This document shows positions 1 to 8,782 of a DNA stretch of 64,000 bases, piece by piece. The stretch covers positions 23,433-87,432 of the forward strand of contig ONLL01000012.1 in assembly GCA_900318685.1 (NCBI GenBank). Reading direction: 5' to 3'. The DNA comes from an uncultured Prevotellaceae bacterium (GTDB taxonomy: Bacteria; Bacteroidota; Bacteroidia; Bacteroidales; Bacteroidaceae). The translations under genes and the position numbers were made by a program. Under the pieces are notes generated by a model that had not been told where the DNA came from, ran no database searches, and saw only the letters and a list, made by a program, of their open reading frames with translations. Numbering within the stretch: the stretch's first letter is position 1; each line of letters starts with the position of its first letter.

Positions 1-217
1 CCAGGGTCTTCAGACTGTCAAGGACATTCATCAGAGGCACATCGTCGCCGTCGGTGAACATGGCGATATCTGACAGCGAGGTGATACGGTCGGTGGCAAA
101 GGCAGGCATGCGCTTATGGCTTTCATCGAGCGACTCTACGATGAGGTTGCCCTTGCCACGTGAAATGAGTTTGTAAAGACCGGGTTTACCGGAAATTGCT
201 AGAATTGTCTGTTCCAT
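1..217 (-). CDS. DUF5606 family protein (C-terminus beyond window)
   Basis: Seventy-two residues from the ATG at 217 run off the left edge. The start (MEQTILAISGKPGLYKLISR) followed by a segment on a negotiated 'ESLDESHKRMPAFATDRI' theme matches the small cytoplasmic DUF5606 proteins of Bacteroidales. The biochemical role of the family is not established. The gene begins 3 bases after the coaE stop, so it is the last visible member of the leftward nusB-yajC-ybbR-coaE operon. Family assignment is from recognition of the N-terminus; the C-terminal half is not in view. Confidence 0.75.
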   Translation of the reverse strand, partial: MEQTILAISGKPGLYKLISRGKGNLIVESLDESHKRMPAFATDRITSLSDIAMFTDGDDVPLMNVLDSLKTL

Positions 218-220
218 GAT

Positions 221-799
221 TTACTGTTGTATGTTTGTAATGATTCTTTCTATTTGTGGTAGTAACGGCAGCAGACCGTCGTTCACGATCTCGTAGTCAG
301 CTAGGCTTCGTACCTGCTCTTGTGGCCATTGCCGCTCAATCCACTGCCGTGCTTTTAGCTCAGGGATGCCGTCGCGCAGCATGATGCGCTGCAGGCGTAC
401 GCCGTCAGGAGCTGTGACGACAATGACCTTGTCGACCAGTCGGTCGAACCCCGACTCATAGAGTATGGCGCACTCCATCCACTGCTTTCCACTCTGGATG
501 AAGTCGGTGGCCACGGCAGGATGAACGATGGCGTCGATGGCATGGGCATGATCGTCGGAACTGAGCAGGAACTGGGCCACGGCAGCTTTGTTGAGCTGGT
601 CGCCGATGTAAGTGTCGGGACCGATGAGTTGCGTCAGCTGTTGACGAAGATCGGGTGAGCATCGCATGAGGCGCTTGGCTGCTGCATCGCAGTCGTAGAC
701 ATCGATGCCCCGGCGCTGCAAGAGACGACACACGTAGCTCTTGCCGCTGCCTATGCCTCCTGTGATGGCTATGCGGGGTGGGGTGCTGTGGCTGCTCAT
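221..799 (-). CDS. coaE: Dephospho-CoA kinase
   Basis: Last step of coenzyme A synthesis: ATP-dependent phosphorylation of dephospho-CoA at the 3'-hydroxyl. The 192-residue product starts MSSHSTPPRIAITGGIGSGK; the P-loop GGIGSGKS sits about residues 13-20, followed by the YDCDAAAK and HPAV segments typical of CoaE. The length fits the family. The start at 799 is chosen because an upstream in-frame extension would run into the preceding gene and lacks CoaE character. The ATG overlaps the stop of the ybbR-like gene by 4 bases, which suggests translational coupling. Confidence 0.95.
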   Translation of the reverse strand: MSSHSTPPRIAITGGIGSGKSYVCRLLQRRGIDVYDCDAAAKRLMRCSPDLRQQLTQLIGPDTYIGDQLNKAAVAQFLLSSDDHAHAIDAIVHPAVATDFIQSGKQWMECAILYESGFDRLVDKVIVVTAPDGVRLQRIMLRDGIPELKARQWIERQWPQEQVRSLADYEIVNDGLLPLLPQIERIITNIQQ

Positions 800-1785
800 G
801 GCTGGTTGTCTGTCGCTACCTTCTCGATGAGGTAGTCCACCTGCTGGGTCTTCATCGTCACACGCTGGATGCCCTCGGGCTGCTTGCGCAGGTAGACGTT
901 GCATTGTGATGACGAGTCGCTGCTGATTTCGTTGTAGTCGGCCACAATGAGGAAGTCGGCAGCCGACATGTTCTGGTAGTTCTTCATGCCCGTGACGAAA
1001 CTCACTGAGAGCTTGGCAGGGAAGGTACGTAATCTTGTACCGGGAGGCATGTTCAAACCAACGACGGGGATGTTGTCGATGCTCACCTCAGTGAGCATGT
1101 CGGTTTGGAAGTTGATGGTCACTATGTCGGGAACGAGTTTCGCGCCTTCGATACGCTTCAAGCGCGCCTTCACAGTCAGTGAGTCGCGGAAGTCCTGATA
1201 CTGCAGTGCCTCGGTGAACACCTTCTCAATGCTGTCGAGCTTGTCCTCTGAGGCATAGACTGTGATACTGTCGGGCTGATAGGTCACGCTGGAGATGAAG
1301 TATAGCTGGTGGGGCTCCACCTTTCCCTGATAGGCAACGGGCACGGTCTTCTTCTCGCCGTTGTTGTAGTAGAACACCGTAGTCTCGGGCTTCACGCTGG
1401 CAGCCTTAGCCGATGCGGGCAGATGGGCATTGATGAGGCGCAGCATGTCGCTGGCAGGTACCGACCCAGTGCCGTCGGCATGGGCATAGCGGTTGAAGTC
1501 GATGTCGACGGGCAAGATGTCCTTCTTATATATATAAGTAATGAGGCTGATGCCTTTGTCGCGAACGTTGACGCGCAGGGTGTCGTTGTCGCCCGAGGTG
1601 ATAACCACGTTCTTGGGCACATTGACAATGCGCACCGGTATCTTCATCTCTTGCTCGAAGCTCTCGTTGAGCGTGGTGAGCAACCAGAAGATACCAGCGA
1701 CAAAAAGGAAGAACAGGAAAATCAGGAACTCCCTGTTGACCCATCCGAGCAGGTAGCGCCTGAGATTCTTGGTGACGTCGCCCAT
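796..1785 (-). CDS. YbbR-like (CdaR-type) domain protein
   Basis: 329-residue membrane-anchored protein. A short cytoplasmic N-terminus (WVNREFLIFLF) leads into one hydrophobic helix at about residues 19-37. An extracytoplasmic part follows, with repeated YbbR-like beta modules (for example 'IPVRIVNVPKNVV' and a later 'DNIPVVGLNMP'). In Firmicutes CdaR proteins of this family regulate the diadenylate cyclase CdaA. No cyclase gene lies next to it here, so that role is only a family-based possibility. It sits between yajC and coaE, an order common in Bacteroidales. Confidence 0.85.
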   Translation of the reverse strand: MGDVTKNLRRYLLGWVNREFLIFLFFLFVAGIFWLLTTLNESFEQEMKIPVRIVNVPKNVVITSGDNDTLRVNVRDKGISLITYIYKKDILPVDIDFNRYAHADGTGSVPASDMLRLINAHLPASAKAASVKPETTVFYYNNGEKKTVPVAYQGKVEPHQLYFISSVTYQPDSITVYASEDKLDSIEKVFTEALQYQDFRDSLTVKARLKRIEGAKLVPDIVTINFQTDMLTEVSIDNIPVVGLNMPPGTRLRTFPAKLSVSFVTGMKNYQNMSAADFLIVADYNEISSDSSSQCNVYLRKQPEGIQRVTMKTQQVDYLIEKVATDNQP

Positions 1786-1800
1786 CTGTGGTGGGGTGTG

Positions 1801-2115
1801 CTATTTCTGCATCATGTTGCTGTTGGCATCGCGGAAGACGGAGCCTTTGGCAACGGTGACGACGGTGTCCTTGGCTATCTTCACGTCGACAGTGTTGCGT
1901 GCCAGGTCGATGCTCTTCACCGTGCCGTAGATGCCACCGCCGGTGACGACGGGCGTACCCTCGGTGAGCTGGTTCTGGAAGTTGCGAATCTCCTTCTGCT
2001 GCTTCTGCTGCGGCCGGATCATGAAGAAGTACATGATGGCAAAGATGGCCACCATCATCAGCAGCATCATCATGCCGCCTCCGCCCTGCTGGGCCTGTAG
2101 TAAAATGGTTGTCAT
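1801..2115 (-). CDS. yajC: Preprotein translocase subunit YajC
   Basis: 104-residue accessory subunit of the SecDF-YajC membrane complex. A glycine/methionine-rich start (QQGGGGMMM) precedes a single membrane helix (about residues 16-33) ending in the YajC signature FFMIRPQQKQQKE. The cytoplasmic part carries the typical 'GTPVVTGGGIYGTV' segment. It lies 30 bases after nusB and 15 bases before the ybbR-like gene, in the same leftward operon. Confidence 0.95.
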   Translation of the reverse strand: MTTILLQAQQGGGGMMMLLMMVAIFAIMYFFMIRPQQKQQKEIRNFQNQLTEGTPVVTGGGIYGTVKSIDLARNTVDVKIAKDTVVTVAKGSVFRDANSNMMQK

Positions 2116-2145
2116 GGTTTTGTATTGTTTTTAATAAATGTTATG

Positions 2146-3102
2146 CTATGATTCCTGTTGGGGCCCACGTGTGGTGTCAAGCTGCTTCATCAGCCGGTGC
2201 TGACGGATGAGGTGACGTGCGATGGCGTCGAGCATGCCGTTGATATATCCTGAGCTGCGTGGCGTGGAGTAGACCTTTGCCAGCTCCACGAACTCGTTGA
2301 TGGTCACGGAGAGCGGGATGCTGGGGAAGGTGAGCATCTCGGCGATGGCTATCTGCATGATGATAACATCCATGTAGGCCAGTCGGGAGAAGTCCCAGTT
2401 GATCGATGCTTCGCTCATGTAGCGCTGATACTCGTCGGCATTGAGGATGGCAGCACGGAAAAGCTTGCGAGCATAGTCGCGTTCCTCTTCTGAGTCATAT
2501 TCAGGCAGCAACTCCTGGCGTGGTCCGTTCTTTTCGTCGAAGCGCTTGATGGTCTTAAGCACGAAGGTGTCGACCACCTCCTTGTCGTCGTTCCAGTAGA
2601 GGCTTTGCTCTTCGAGCAGTTGGTCGAGATCCTCGTTTTCCTGGATAAGGGTGCGATAGAGACGGCGCCACAACTCACGGTCGGTGGCATAGTCGTCGTC
2701 GTTGCCCGACATATAGTCCTTGTAAATCTGGGTCTGCTCGATTTGCTCCAGCAACTTACCCACAAACTCGGGATAGTCGGTCCAAGGGCGCTGCTGAGTC
2801 TCGATGAACTCCATCAGCTGACGGTTGCCCTCCAACTGGATGGCAAAGCGGTTGAAGGCGAACTTCTGCGATGGTTCGGGCCTGCCTTCGCGCAGTGCCT
2901 TGGCCTGTAGCACCTCCAGTCGTCTGCGCGACTCCCGTGTGATAGCCACGATGAGTGCCAGCAGTATGTTGTAGAGATCGTAAGCCTTCGACAGACTGAA
3001 AAACAATTCTTTCTCAGCCGTATCTATGTTCTTGTTACCGTTTTGATAATACGCGTAGGTTAACTGAACAATCTTTATTCTGATGATTTCTCTGTTGATC
3101 AT
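2146..3102 (-). CDS. nusB: Transcription antitermination factor NusB (long Bacteroidota form)
   Basis: RNA-binding factor of rRNA antitermination complexes. The product has 318 residues, about twice the E. coli length. The conserved NusB fold is in the C-terminal half, ending in 'MDVIIMQIAIAEML', 'SVTINEFVELAKVYS' and 'FINGMLDAIA'-like helices (here YINGMLDAIARHL). The N-terminal half begins MINREIIRIKIVQLTYAYYQ, the usual start of the Bacteroidota version. It is the first gene of the leftward operon, behind a promoter at 3129-3159. Confidence 0.93.
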   Translation of the reverse strand: MINREIIRIKIVQLTYAYYQNGNKNIDTAEKELFFSLSKAYDLYNILLALIVAITRESRRRLEVLQAKALREGRPEPSQKFAFNRFAIQLEGNRQLMEFIETQQRPWTDYPEFVGKLLEQIEQTQIYKDYMSGNDDDYATDRELWRRLYRTLIQENEDLDQLLEEQSLYWNDDKEVVDTFVLKTIKRFDEKNGPRQELLPEYDSEEERDYARKLFRAAILNADEYQRYMSEASINWDFSRLAYMDVIIMQIAIAEMLTFPSIPLSVTINEFVELAKVYSTPRSSGYINGMLDAIARHLIRQHRLMKQLDTTRGPQQES

Positions 3103-3128
3103 TTAGCACAAATATGATTTATCGACTG

Positions 3129-3159
3129 CAAAAGTAGGCATTTTTCTGCTATTATACAA
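3129..3159 (-). promoter_or_regulatory. Bacteroidota promoter of the nusB operon
   Basis: Read leftward: TTG at 3159-3157, 20 bp, then TACTTTTG (TAnnTTTG) at 3136-3129, about 27 bases before the nusB ATG. Confidence 0.75.
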
Positions 3160-3220
3160 GAAAAATGACGTTTTTTTGAAAATTTATCGTCAATCGTTTA
3201 TTATTTATCATTTTATTTTG

Positions 3221-3228
3221 TACCTTTG
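3221..3228 (+). promoter_or_regulatory. -7 element of the rplY promoter
   Basis: TACCTTTG matches TAnnTTTG and lies 83 bases before the rplY start. No good TTG is seen 20 bp upstream; the upstream stretch is very T-rich. Confidence 0.6.
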
Positions 3229-3311
3229 CACCCGCTTTTTTCGTGTGATGGCGAATTAAGTCGCAAACAAAACATTTTTAAAACAACTTAATTTAGAGTA
3301 ACACAACAGTT

Positions 3312-3911
3312 ATGAAAGTTATTGCAATCAATGGTCAGAAGCGCGAGACCACAGGCAAGAAAGCCTCGAAACTGATGCGCAAGGAGGGTCTGGTGCCCTG
3401 TAACATCTACGGTGAGGAAAAGGACGAGAAGGGTCTGCCCAAGGCTTTGTCGTTTGCTGTTCCTTTTACTGAGCTGCGTAAGGCTGTTTACACCCCCCAT
3501 GTCTATGTGCTGGCACTGAATATCGATGGTGAGGAGCACAAGGCTATCATCAAGGAATTGCAGTTCCACCCCGTCAACGACAGTCTGCTGCACGCTGACT
3601 TCTACGAGGTGAACGAGGATAAGGATATCACCGTGGGCATCCCCGTGAAGCTCAATGGTCTGGCACAGGGTGTGCGCGATGGTGGTAAGCTGAACCTCAG
3701 CATCCGCAAGATTGATGTCACCGCTCCTTATAAGAATATCCCCGAGTTGCTGGAGATCGACGTCACCAACCTTGGCCTGGGTAAGGCCATCAAGGTGGGC
3801 GAGCTGAAGTTTGAAGGCCTCACGCTGGCTACTCCCGCTCAGGTTGTTGTCTGCTCGGTGAAGGAGACACGTGCTTCGAAGTCGGCTGCCGCTGCTGCCG
3901 CTGCAGAGTAA
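3312..3911 (+). CDS. rplY: 50S ribosomal protein L25/general stress protein Ctc
   Basis: 5S rRNA-binding protein of the large subunit in its long, two-domain (TL5/Ctc) form, 199 residues. The N-terminal L25 domain begins with the canonical 'MKVIAINGQKRETTGKKASK' start and includes 'VPCNIYG'. The C-terminal beta domain holds 'DFYEVNEDKDITVGIPV'. The tail is an alanine run, AAAAAAAE, as in other Bacteroidota L25 proteins. It opens a rightward operon and is followed after 3 bases by pth, a common pairing. Confidence 0.95.
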   Translation: MKVIAINGQKRETTGKKASKLMRKEGLVPCNIYGEEKDEKGLPKALSFAVPFTELRKAVYTPHVYVLALNIDGEEHKAIIKELQFHPVNDSLLHADFYEVNEDKDITVGIPVKLNGLAQGVRDGGKLNLSIRKIDVTAPYKNIPELLEIDVTNLGLGKAIKVGELKFEGLTLATPAQVVVCSVKETRASKSAAAAAAAE

Positions 3912-3914
3912 TAG

Positions 3915-4505
3915 ATGGACAAGTATTTGATTGTAGGGTTGGGTAATCCGGGCGATGAATATGCCCAGACCCGCCACAATACAGGATTCATGGTGTTGGA
4001 TGCTTTTGCGAAAGCATCCAACGTCGTTTTCAGTGACCGCCGCTATGGTTTCGTGGCTGAGACCTCGTTGCGTGGCAGGAAGGTGTTTCTGTTGAAGCCC
4101 ACCACTTACATGAACCTCAGCGGCAATGCCGTGCGCTATTGGCTCAACCATGAGAACATCGAACAGAACCGGCTGCTAGTCATTAGTGATGATGTGGCGC
4201 TGCCTCTGGGTACCTTTCGTCTGAAGGCCTCCGGCTCTAATGGTGGTCACAACGGTCTGGGACATATCCAGCAGCTCATCGGTGAGCAGTATGCTCGCCT
4301 GAGAATGGGCATTGGTGCCGACTTCCCCCGTGGGTCGCAGATTGACTGGGTGCTGGGACGCTACAGCGACGAGGAGCTGCAGCTGCTGCAGCCCAGTATC
4401 GATTTGGCCGTGGACGTTGTGAAGAGCTTCGTCCTTGCCGGTATCGACATCACCATGAACCAATATAACAAACTGGGAAAGAAATGTCCGACGAAGCAAG
4501 AATAG
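3915..4505 (+). CDS. pth: Peptidyl-tRNA hydrolase
   Basis: Cleaves peptidyl-tRNA released from stalled ribosomes. The 196-residue product has the family start 'YLIVGLGNPGDEYAQTRHN' with the catalytic histidine in RHNTGF, then 'KPTTYMNLSG' and 'SNGGHNGLGHI' with the conserved Asn and His. It starts 3 bases after rplY, and its last 22 bases overlap the next gene in another frame, so the three genes are probably translationally linked. Confidence 0.96.
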   Translation: MDKYLIVGLGNPGDEYAQTRHNTGFMVLDAFAKASNVVFSDRRYGFVAETSLRGRKVFLLKPTTYMNLSGNAVRYWLNHENIEQNRLLVISDDVALPLGTFRLKASGSNGGHNGLGHIQQLIGEQYARLRMGIGADFPRGSQIDWVLGRYSDEELQLLQPSIDLAVDVVKSFVLAGIDITMNQYNKLGKKCPTKQE

Positions 4506-4897
4506 ACAAGTGGCTTTGGGCAGCCCGCATCTACAAGACCCGCACCATTGCCGCCGATGCCTGTAAAAACGGGCGCGTGGCTGTCAACGGTGTGAATGTG
4601 AAACCCTCACGAATGGTGAAGGCCGATGATGTGATCAGCGTGCGCAAGCCGCCGGTCACCTTTTCCTTTCGTATCATCAAGACCATCGAACAGCGGGTGG
4701 GGGCGAAATTGCTGCCAGAGATCTATGAGAACGTGACGCCTCAGGACCAGTATGACCTGCTGGAGATGAACCGCATCAGCGGTTTTGTCGACAGGGCTCG
4801 TGGCACGGGACGTCCCACGAAGAAAGACCGTAGGCAGATGGATGCCTTCATTGGCCCGTCGCTGGAAGGCTTTGATGATTTTGACTTTGAGGACTGA
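4484..4897 (+). CDS. hslR: S4-domain RNA-binding protein, Hsp15-like
   Basis: 137-residue S4 protein. The S4 fold fills residues 5-65 ('RIDKWLWAARIYKTRT', 'NGRVAVNGVNVKPSRMV'), and a basic tail carries 'GRPTKKDRRQMDAF'. Hsp15 of E. coli binds 50S subunits carrying nascent chains, which fits the preceding pth and rplY. The ATG lies inside the 3' end of pth (22-base overlap). Confidence 0.9.
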   Translation: MSDEARIDKWLWAARIYKTRTIAADACKNGRVAVNGVNVKPSRMVKADDVISVRKPPVTFSFRIIKTIEQRVGAKLLPEIYENVTPQDQYDLLEMNRISGFVDRARGTGRPTKKDRRQMDAFIGPSLEGFDDFDFED

Positions 4898-4918
4898 GAG
4901 TATTAGAAATAGAGAATT

Positions 4919-6067
4919 ATGAACAGATTATCATTGGGAATTATTCATGTGGCATGTAGCGCAGCACTGCTGACGCTCACTGTTTCGTGTCTGGAAGAGA
5001 AAGATCCCTACAATGCTGGATTCGTCTTCCGCAAGCCGACCTCCGTTTATAATATGTTGTACGCCAACAACCAGGTGGACACCATCTCGTTTATGAGCTA
5101 TGGCCGTTGGAGTGTCAACAGCAGTACTAATATGGGTGGCAATTGGTGCAACTTTGAGTATACCTCTGGTCATGGCAGCACACTCTACACCTTCCCCATC
5201 CATTTTCAGCAGAATAATACCGGTATGGGACGAGGGGTGCAGTTGAACTTTGCCGACACCGATCACCCTGGCGATGCCAGTGCCCTGGTGATCTTCTGGC
5301 AGTCGGCCACTCGTGGCGACGGCACCTTGGGCAATGCCCCCGACGTGAAGACCATCACTGGTAGCGACGGCTCGTACTTTGAGTTTACCTACGATGACCA
5401 GCATCGTCCGTTGTCGCTGCGCATCACCAAGGATGAGGCTTTGGTGCGAAGCCTCTCGCTGAGATACAACGATAACGACAGTACGCTCACCGTGCAGGAT
5501 ATGACAAAGACACTGACCGGCAGCTATTCCAAGGATTACCAGCCAGTCAGGCTCATTGGCAGCAGCGACACCGTTGGCTATTACTCACAGTACTACTCCA
5601 ATGGCATGCCTGTCTCTATGGTTTACGCTTTCAATTTGGAGCACCATACTTATAATGGCGACAACACTTATTATGCTTTCAAACTTGGTGGGCAAAGCCT
5701 CAGTGCCGACAGTTTGCATTGTGCCGATAGCCTGCGTATTGCAGTGACCACAAAGGAGACGACGCAGGTGACGAAGATGAAGCTGAACTACTCGAAGAAC
5801 GATAACCGTTGCCAGTCGGTCGATGTCAACCAGTTGGTGTTTGGCACTGAGCAGTGCGACCCCTATCAGCTGCTGTCGCTCTTCCGTGTTGCCCGCAATA
5901 CCAGCATCGTCAGTAGCATCGAGAGCGATAAGGGAAGATGTGACGTGGAGGTCAGTCTTAATGCTGACAAGAGTGTTGCCCAGCTCACGGTCAATCGCTC
6001 TGGATCCATACTAGGCAATGAGGTTTCTAGCCAAGATCCATCTGTCACCTATACCTTTGAATACTAG
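4919..6067 (+). CDS. Secreted lipoprotein, function unknown
   Basis: 382 residues with a type II signal peptide (hydrophobic core, lipobox LTVSC with Cys about residue 24). The mature part is beta-rich and aromatic, with no motif I recognise; one stretch resembles the DUF4595/RHS-like '[17 protein letters not shown]' strand pattern. It follows hslR by 21 bases and precedes queF by 4, so it is probably transcribed with them. Envelope location is supported by the lipobox; no function can be given. Confidence 0.75.
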   Translation: MNRLSLGIIHVACSAALLTLTVSCLEEKDPYNAGFVFRKPTSVYNMLYANNQVDTISFMSYGRWSVNSSTNMGGNWCNFEYTSGHGSTLYTFPIHFQQNNTGMGRGVQLNFADTDHPGDASALVIFWQSATRGDGTLGNAPDVKTITGSDGSYFEFTYDDQHRPLSLRITKDEALVRSLSLRYNDNDSTLTVQDMTKTLTGSYSKDYQPVRLIGSSDTVGYYSQYYSNGMPVSMVYAFNLEHHTYNGDNTYYAFKLGGQSLSADSLHCADSLRIAVTTKETTQVTKMKLNYSKNDNRCQSVDVNQLVFGTEQCDPYQLLSLFRVARNTSIVSSIESDKGRCDVEVSLNADKSVAQLTVNRSGSILGNEVSSQDPSVTYTFEY

Positions 6068-6071
6068 CCAT

Positions 6072-6533
6072 ATGTCAAGAGAAAACGAGCATCTGCAGCT
6101 ATTGGGCCGAGAGACCCAATATGCCAACAATTATGACCCGTCGCTGCTGGAGACCTTCCAAAACCAGCATCCCGACAATGACTATTGGGTGCAGTTCAAC
6201 TGTCCTGAGTTCACCACGTTGTGTCCCATTACCGGACAGCCCGACTTTGCCGAGATAAAGATTCTCTACCTGCCCGGTGACCGCATGGTCGAGAGCAAGA
6301 GCCTGAAACTCTATCTCTTCTCCTTCCGTAATCATGGTGACTTCCACGAAGATTGTGTAAACGTTATCATGAAGGACCTTGTGCGCCTGATGGATCCCAA
6401 GTATATTGAGGTCATCGGATTCTTCCTGCCGCGTGGCGGCATCAGCATCTATCCTTATGCCAATTACGGACGCCCAGGCACGAAGTACGAAGAGATGGCA
6501 CATCAGCGACTCATGAATCATCAGCTGTTGTAG
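6072..6533 (+). CDS. queF: NADPH-dependent 7-cyano-7-deazaguanine reductase QueF
   Basis: Reduces preQ0 to preQ1 in queuosine biosynthesis. 153 residues, the short (YkvM-type, unimodular) form. Visible signatures are the catalytic cysteine in '[18 protein letters not shown]' and the QueF motif '[20 protein letters not shown]'. The ATG at 6072 is chosen because it begins the family's N-terminus ([12 protein letters not shown]) and lies just after the preceding stop. No queC, queD or queE is in the window. Confidence 0.96.
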   Translation: MSRENEHLQLLGRETQYANNYDPSLLETFQNQHPDNDYWVQFNCPEFTTLCPITGQPDFAEIKILYLPGDRMVESKSLKLYLFSFRNHGDFHEDCVNVIMKDLVRLMDPKYIEVIGFFLPRGGISIYPYANYGRPGTKYEEMAHQRLMNHQLL

Positions 6534-6538
6534 CAAGG

Positions 6539-7240
6539 ATGAAGAGGGCTGTTGTCGTTGGAGCATCATCTGGCATAGGCCGCGAGGTGGCCATACTGCT
6601 CAGAGAACGGGGATGGACGGTGGGCGTGGCCGCCCGCCGAGAGGAGTTGCTGTCCGACTTTGAGCTGACAGCTCAGATTGATGTGACAGCAGCCGATGCC
6701 GGCCAGCGACTGCTGAATCTCGTCGAACGATTGGGAGGAATGGATCTTTATTTCCATGCTTCGGGGGTAGGTCACCAGAATCGTGAACTGCATGAAGAGA
6801 TCGAGATGCAGACCGTCGATACTAATGGCATGGGCTTCACCCGCATGGTGGGCACTGCCTATCGATATATGGCAGAGCATGACGGAGGGCATATCGCTGT
6901 CATCTCGAGCATTGCTGGCACCAAGGGCTTGGGGCCTGCTCCCAGCTATTCGGCTACAAAAGCTCTGCAGAATACCTACATCCAGGCTTTAGAGCAGCTG
7001 GCCAATGCCCGGCGGCTGAACATCCGCTTCTCTGACTTCAGGCCTGGCTTTGTTGCTACCGACCTTCTGAACGATGGTCATCGCTATCCTCTATTATTAG
7101 ATAAGGAACGGGTTGCACGAGATATGGTTCGTTCCATCGAATGCGGTCGCCACGTGCGAGTTATTGACTGGCGTTGGAGGGCTATCACCTGTTTATGGCG
7201 CTGCATACCCCGTTGTCTCTGGCGAAGAATGAAACTATAA
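6539..7240 (+). CDS. Short-chain dehydrogenase/reductase
   Basis: 233-residue Rossmann-fold oxidoreductase. The nucleotide-binding GxxxGxG is GASSGIG (about residues 8-14), a basic pair follows the second strand (AARREE), the catalytic Tyr and Lys are in YSATK, and the preceding serine is in ISSIAG. The C-terminus ends in a short hydrophobic/basic segment (WRAITCLWRCIPRC) that may associate with membrane. It starts 5 bases after queF; substrate cannot be inferred. Confidence 0.9.
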   Translation: MKRAVVVGASSGIGREVAILLRERGWTVGVAARREELLSDFELTAQIDVTAADAGQRLLNLVERLGGMDLYFHASGVGHQNRELHEEIEMQTVDTNGMGFTRMVGTAYRYMAEHDGGHIAVISSIAGTKGLGPAPSYSATKALQNTYIQALEQLANARRLNIRFSDFRPGFVATDLLNDGHRYPLLLDKERVARDMVRSIECGRHVRVIDWRWRAITCLWRCIPRCLWRRMKL

Positions 7241-7253
7241 TGATGATATGCAT

Positions 7254-7859
7254 ATGAAGAAATTTTATCTGATTGTCGTTGCTGTCTTTGCTTTTGGCTT
7301 GGCGACATCTTGCGGAAGCAAACAAACGAGCGGGGAGAAGAACGCAGACAATGACCTTGAGGAACAAGTCGATGACGAAGCTCAGGAGTCTGATAGTGAG
7401 ATGACTGCACCTGTTGAAAAATGGGATGAGGAATCCGTCATCATGAAGCTTCATCTGGTTTATGCCAATGTGAACACTGTGTTTTTGCTAAAGGAAGAAG
7501 GCAAGGAAGTGACCCGGGACCTTTGCGATGAGTTCTGTACGAAGCATTGGAATGAGGTGCTCACTCAGGTGAGGGCCTTGAACAGCAGTTTGAATGATCC
7601 TTCCGAAATGAGATTTGCCAATGAAAGGTTCTTCTGGAACTATTGGGGCGAAGGACAGGTTCAGCCCAAGGATATCAAGGTTGAACTGCTTACGAACGAT
7701 ATGGCCGAGGCTACTTTCAACCTGGCACATGGCGACGAGTGGATGCATACCAAGTTGTCGCTTGCCTATGAGAACCATCAGTGGCGTATCGACGACTGGC
7801 TCGAGGTAGGTGACAATGGCCAGAGCCTGTTGGAAGATATGAAAGAGTATGTAGAGTAG
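7254..7859 (+). CDS. Lipoprotein, DUF3828-like
   Basis: 201 residues from MKKFYLIVVAV; an ATG two codons upstream (7248) is possible. The lipobox is LATSCG, followed by an acidic linker (DNDLEEQVDDEAQESDSE). The C-terminal 130 residues ('LHLVYANVN', 'DLCDEFCTKHW', 'WRIDDWLEV') resemble small periplasmic DUF3828-type proteins. Function unknown. It sits between the SDR and cysE genes in the same direction with 7- and 11-base gaps. Confidence 0.65.
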   Translation: MKKFYLIVVAVFAFGLATSCGSKQTSGEKNADNDLEEQVDDEAQESDSEMTAPVEKWDEESVIMKLHLVYANVNTVFLLKEEGKEVTRDLCDEFCTKHWNEVLTQVRALNSSLNDPSEMRFANERFFWNYWGEGQVQPKDIKVELLTNDMAEATFNLAHGDEWMHTKLSLAYENHQWRIDDWLEVGDNGQSLLEDMKEYVE

Positions 7860-7870
7860 ATAGTACGTAT

Positions 7871-8779
7871 ATGGATCAGGGACGGATCAACGAGGTGCTG
7901 CTGCGCAACGTGGCACGGCTCTCGAAACTGGACGAGAAAGAGGAAGGGATGATGCCGACAGGATCGGCACCACTGCCTGACGTGGAGGAGGTGCGTCGCA
8001 TCGTGAGCTTGGCACAGCGCATCATTTTCACTGATTATTTCTATAAGCGCCAGCCGGAAGAACTCATTCGCCAACATTATATTGGTGTGAATATGGAGGA
8101 GTTCTATGGGTTGCTTCGTCGTCAGATAGCGCGTGCCCTCCAATTCTGTGAAGAGTGCAGCGAGGAAGATGTGCTACCCACTGCCGAGGAACTGTCATTG
8201 AAGCTCATCGACCATCTGCCCGAAGTGAAACGTCTGCTGTATACTGATGTGGAGGCTATGTTCCAGAACGACCCTGCTGCAAGGAACTATGGGGAGGTCA
8301 TCTATTGCTATCCCGTGGTGAGCACGATGACCCATTATCGGTTGGCGCATGTGCTTCATCAGATGCAGGTGCCTGTTATTCCTCGTATCATCACTGAACA
8401 AGCTCATTCGCGAACGGGTATTGATATCCATCCCGGCGCCACCATCGGCGAGTATTTTGCCATCGACCACGGCACAGGTGTAGTGATTGGCGAGACGACT
8501 ATCATTGGCAATCATGTGACTCTATATCAGGGCGTGACGCTAGGTGCCAAGAGTTTTAAATATGATGCTGATGGCAATATGCTCAACGTGCCTCGCCATC
8601 CCATCATCGAAGACAATGTGACCATCTATTCCAATGCCTCGATCCTGGGGCGCATCACCATTGGTCACGACTCGGTCATCGGAGGTAACATCTGGCTTAC
8701 ACACGACGTGCCGCCTCACTCACGCATATTGCAGAGTAAGGCGGTCGACGTGTCATTCCAAGGCGGATTGGGTATTTGA
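7871..8779 (+). CDS. cysE: Serine O-acetyltransferase (EpsC/CysE type)
   Basis: Makes O-acetylserine from serine and acetyl-CoA, the first step of cysteine synthesis. 302 residues: a helical N-terminal SAT domain and, from about residue 180, left-handed beta-helix hexapeptide repeats. Signatures are 'GIDIHPGATIGEYFAIDHG', 'GVVIGETTIIG', 'LYQGVTLGAKSF' and 'SVIGGNIWLTHDVP'. The His of IDHG and the preceding HSRTG are the expected active-site region. Last gene of the rightward run; converges on the gene at 8783. Confidence 0.95.
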   Translation: MDQGRINEVLLRNVARLSKLDEKEEGMMPTGSAPLPDVEEVRRIVSLAQRIIFTDYFYKRQPEELIRQHYIGVNMEEFYGLLRRQIARALQFCEECSEEDVLPTAEELSLKLIDHLPEVKRLLYTDVEAMFQNDPAARNYGEVIYCYPVVSTMTHYRLAHVLHQMQVPVIPRIITEQAHSRTGIDIHPGATIGEYFAIDHGTGVVIGETTIIGNHVTLYQGVTLGAKSFKYDADGNMLNVPRHPIIEDNVTIYSNASILGRITIGHDSVIGGNIWLTHDVPPHSRILQSKAVDVSFQGGLGI

Positions 8780-8782
8780 CTC

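Noticed and set aside
3288-4151. Long minus-strand frame opposite rplY and pth
   Set aside because: It mirrors two certain genes on the other strand, has no family resemblance and no promoter.
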